Source of the DNA: Stenomitos rutilans HA7619-LM2
Lineage (GTDB): Bacteria > Cyanobacteriota > Cyanobacteriia > Leptolyngbyales > Leptolyngbyaceae
Direction of reading: 5' to 3'
DNA length: 64,000 bases
Assembly (NCBI GenBank): GCA_019358945.1
Contig: JAHHIE010000016.1
Coordinates: forward strand, 1-64,000
Made by a program: the position numbers and the translations under genes. The notes below the pieces were generated by a model that made no database searches, had not been told where the DNA came from, and saw nothing but the letters and a program-made list of their open reading frames with translations. Shown in pieces: positions 62,133-64,000 of this stretch. How positions within the stretch are numbered: position 1 is the first letter of the stretch; each line of letters opens with the position of its first letter.

Positions 62133-62329
62133 GAAGCTTGCGTGTTAGTACGAACGGCTACACCATCTTCTGGAGGCACTCATATCAGCACAGTGTTAAT
62201 GGTTACAAATCGATCGTATGTTTACGTAAAACCGCCTTTGGTAAAGTTCCTATAAAGAAAATGGCCTACACGTTGCTTAATCACGCCTACTACCAGGTGA
62301 CCCGCTTCAGAAATCTTCCCATATTTCCT

Positions 62330-63283
62330 CTAGTGATTTTTCAACGCCTTATAGACGAGGGCCGCGACCTCTGCTCTGGCTGTTGCTTGACCAGGAGCCA
62401 GTACGTTAGGACTTGTATCGTTTAACACCAGCCCTGTCTCTGTTGCCGCAGCAATTTTGTCCAGCGCATATTTAGGAATCTGCTCCGCATCCTGATAACG
62501 GCTTAGCACTTGGCTCGGTGGTGCTTTCGCTTGCAGGTTCAACCCAGTTGCAAGTGCTAGTAGCACCTGTAAGCGAGGAATTGGAAGATTCGGCTGAAAG
62601 CTGCCATCTGGAAAGCCGCTCATAAAACGAGTTTGTGTGGCCTCATTGATGGCGGCGATCGCGGGGGAATCAGCCTTTACGTCCTTAAATGTGAGCGCTG
62701 CACGGCTTGCGGGTTGGTTGAAGGCTCGCCGCACGATCGCCGCAAACTCGACGCGTGTAATGGGCTTGTTTGGCTGAAAGCTGCCATCCGGAAAGCCATC
62801 CAGAATGCCTTGCGCGCTCAAAGCCGCGATCGGGGCACTTGCCCAGTAAGCGGCTGGCACATCGGTAAACTGCTTTGGTGTAGCAGTGGGCGCTTGAGCA
62901 GGGGCTGGGGATGCCGTAGCTGTAGCTAGTGGTGCTGCTGCAACGAAGGGGGCTGCTTGCAATGCAGGTGAAACGGGTGCTGGGCTTGCAGGCGTTATGC
63001 TTGGCGAAGGAGTCCCAGCACTCGGCTGGTTTGCGAGCGCCCCAGTGGATGGTGCCACCGATACATTTGGCTGGACAGAAGGTAAAGGGGGAGGTGATGG
63101 CGATGCCGCCGTTGGGGTGCTTAAGACCAGCGGCGACTGAAGGAAAGGTGCTTCTAACCCCTGCTTCTGACTGATTGACCAGAAAAAGATGGCTCCAATG
63201 CTGGTGAGTGCCACAAACACCGCAATAAGTTCATCGGCACTGAGCCGTCTACGATTTGACTGAGGATCAGGAGAAGGTGTCAT
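62330..63283 (-). CDS. SLH-domain envelope protein
   Basis: A 317-residue protein with one N-terminal membrane helix (about 20-40; LIAVFVALTSIGAIFFW), a Pro/Ala/Ser/Thr-rich linker (about 50-135) and three S-layer homology repeats (about 138-315; ILDGFPDGSFQPNKPITRVE, FMSGFPDGSFQPN, and a weaker third). SLH repeats bind cell-wall polymers, so the protein likely ties the membrane to peptidoglycan or the outer layer. Complete in the window. Confidence 0.9.
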   Translation of the reverse strand: MTPSPDPQSNRRRLSADELIAVFVALTSIGAIFFWSISQKQGLEAPFLQSPLVLSTPTAASPSPPPLPSVQPNVSVAPSTGALANQPSAGTPSPSITPASPAPVSPALQAAPFVAAAPLATATASPAPAQAPTATPKQFTDVPAAYWASAPIAALSAQGILDGFPDGSFQPNKPITRVEFAAIVRRAFNQPASRAALTFKDVKADSPAIAAINEATQTRFMSGFPDGSFQPNLPIPRLQVLLALATGLNLQAKAPPSQVLSRYQDAEQIPKYALDKIAAATETGLVLNDTSPNVLAPGQATARAEVAALVYKALKNH

Positions 63284-63473
63284 CTCAGGTGATTACCGAG
63301 TGATAGATACACAGCTAATCCTAAAGCAGACTGATGCATGTTGCACAACCACAACGGCTTAAACGTCTATAGCAGTCTTAAATCACTTGTGAAAAGTATG
63401 CTGTGTTTGAACCAAGCAAGCAGTCAGTGGTCAGTCGTTCTAGCGCGTTTACTGGTAGCATCGCTCCATTGGC

Positions 63474-64000
63474 TTAGTGAGCATTCACTTCCATCGCCGA
63501 TCGCACGGCTTCATTACGATCGGTTGCCCCTAACAGAGAACTGACAGGTTGCACATTGCTGGGCGATAGCGGCAGCGGTCGGGTGGAGACGGCTCCCCAC
63601 TGTTTGACAATCGCCTGTAAGAGTTGATCCTGGCGATCGCGCAAGTCGTCTAAATCCGTGCCTCGGTTAAGCATCGCAAACCACACAAACCCACGATCGC
63701 GCGTCGGCACAACCCCTGCCAGGGCGCTAACATCGTTGAGCGTGCCTGTTTTCACCACAGCAGCTTGAGGAATTTTGCGATAGTCGATCGTGCCACCATC
63801 CATCCCTGAAATGGGAAACAGGTCTGCGATCGTCAGATTGCGAAATTGCAGATAGCGCTGAATGGTGGTGAACATCGCACAAATGGCTCTAGGCGAAATT
63901 TGGTTTTCTGTTCCCAACCCAGAGCCATTTCTGAGCCGAACTTCGTCTTGAGGCACGCCTGCCGCGATCGCGGCTTGCTGGGCTACCACTGTCCCACCGC
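63474..64000 (-). CDS. dacB: D-alanyl-D-alanine carboxypeptidase (PBP4 type), C-terminal part
   Basis: The frame is open to the right edge, so only the last ~175 residues are present. They include RNGSGLGTENQISPR (the third-box region before KTG) and VKTGTLNDV (the KTG motif of serine penicillin-binding enzymes), as in the S13 family of PBP4/DacB. These enzymes trim or cut peptidoglycan peptides in the periplasm. The catalytic SxxK lies outside the window. Confidence 0.88.
   Translation of the reverse strand, partial: GGTVVAQQAAIAAGVPQDEVRLRNGSGLGTENQISPRAICAMFTTIQRYLQFRNLTIADLFPISGMDGGTIDYRKIPQAAVVKTGTLNDVSALAGVVPTRDRGFVWFAMLNRGTDLDDLRDRQDQLLQAIVKQWGAVSTRPLPLSPSNVQPVSSLLGATDRNEAVRSAMEVNAH

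Overview
The window is chromosomal DNA of a filamentous-type (Leptolyngbya-like) cyanobacterium. The evidence is a form IB Rubisco operon (rbcL-rbcX-rbcS) with a Rubisco activase carrying a small-subunit-like tail, abundant GCGATCGC (HIP1) octamers, cyanobacteria-restricted families (DUF5340, DUF502, DUF1997, HpsJ-like, Nif11, SpsA-free Ycf39-like SDR), and many short heptanucleotide repeats in the spacers. No rRNA, tRNA or CRISPR array was recognised. The last gene (PBP4-type carboxypeptidase) and the first (34 codons of an unknown gene) run off the window ends.

Layout. 0-16.6 kb is mostly minus-strand housekeeping: a coiled-coil protein, trpC, lpdA, argH, adenosine deaminase, a GAF/PP2C phosphatase, ftsY, nusB, a DUF502 membrane protein and an HpsJ-like membrane protein. 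Between lpdA and a small hypothetical gene lies a 21-bp tandem array of about 19 units that encodes a degenerate heptapeptide. 16.7-25.7 kb has pgl, a zinc-ribbon/FHA pair (the second with a degenerate kinase domain), a sensor kinase, an exopolyphosphatase-like protein, an SDR, a DUF1997 protein and a SpoU methyltransferase. 25.8-33.3 kb is a minus-strand uptake operon: a BMP-family (nucleoside-type) binding protein, two permeases and a double ATPase, followed by a cysteine hydrolase and an orphan sugar-type permease, with a four-helix-bundle gene inserted in the opposite direction.

33.8-51.9 kb is a signalling and stress region: a 1424-residue STAND (NB-ARC/WD40) protein whose coding sequence contains the same short repeats that fill the spacers; a periplasmic amidase; a Uma2 nuclease; a divergent metal ABC transporter (znuA / znuC-znuB) sharing a Zur-like box; a hybrid kinase with an ethylene-receptor membrane domain plus a phytochrome-type GAF; a Nif11 protein; and an exported TPR-CHAT protease-like protein.

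51.9-56.0 kb is an accessory island of small genes and debris: two N-terminal fragments of an MNT-type nucleotidyltransferase, a toxin-antitoxin pair whose toxin is broken by a Trp-to-amber codon, an HNH nuclease, an integron attC-like site immediately after a HEPN-like gene, and a pair of ~80-bp repeats. 56.5-60.9 kb is the Rubisco cluster, with a GDSL-type hydrolase between rbcS and rca. The end holds a PEP-CTERM beta-propeller protein, an SLH-domain protein and a D-Ala-D-Ala carboxypeptidase.

The best candidates for something undescribed are the in-frame colonisation of the STAND/WD40 gene by spacer repeats, the 21-bp array fused by a single-base frameshift to an unknown gene, and the attC-like cassette island. 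All functional calls rest on reading motifs by eye; no database search was run.
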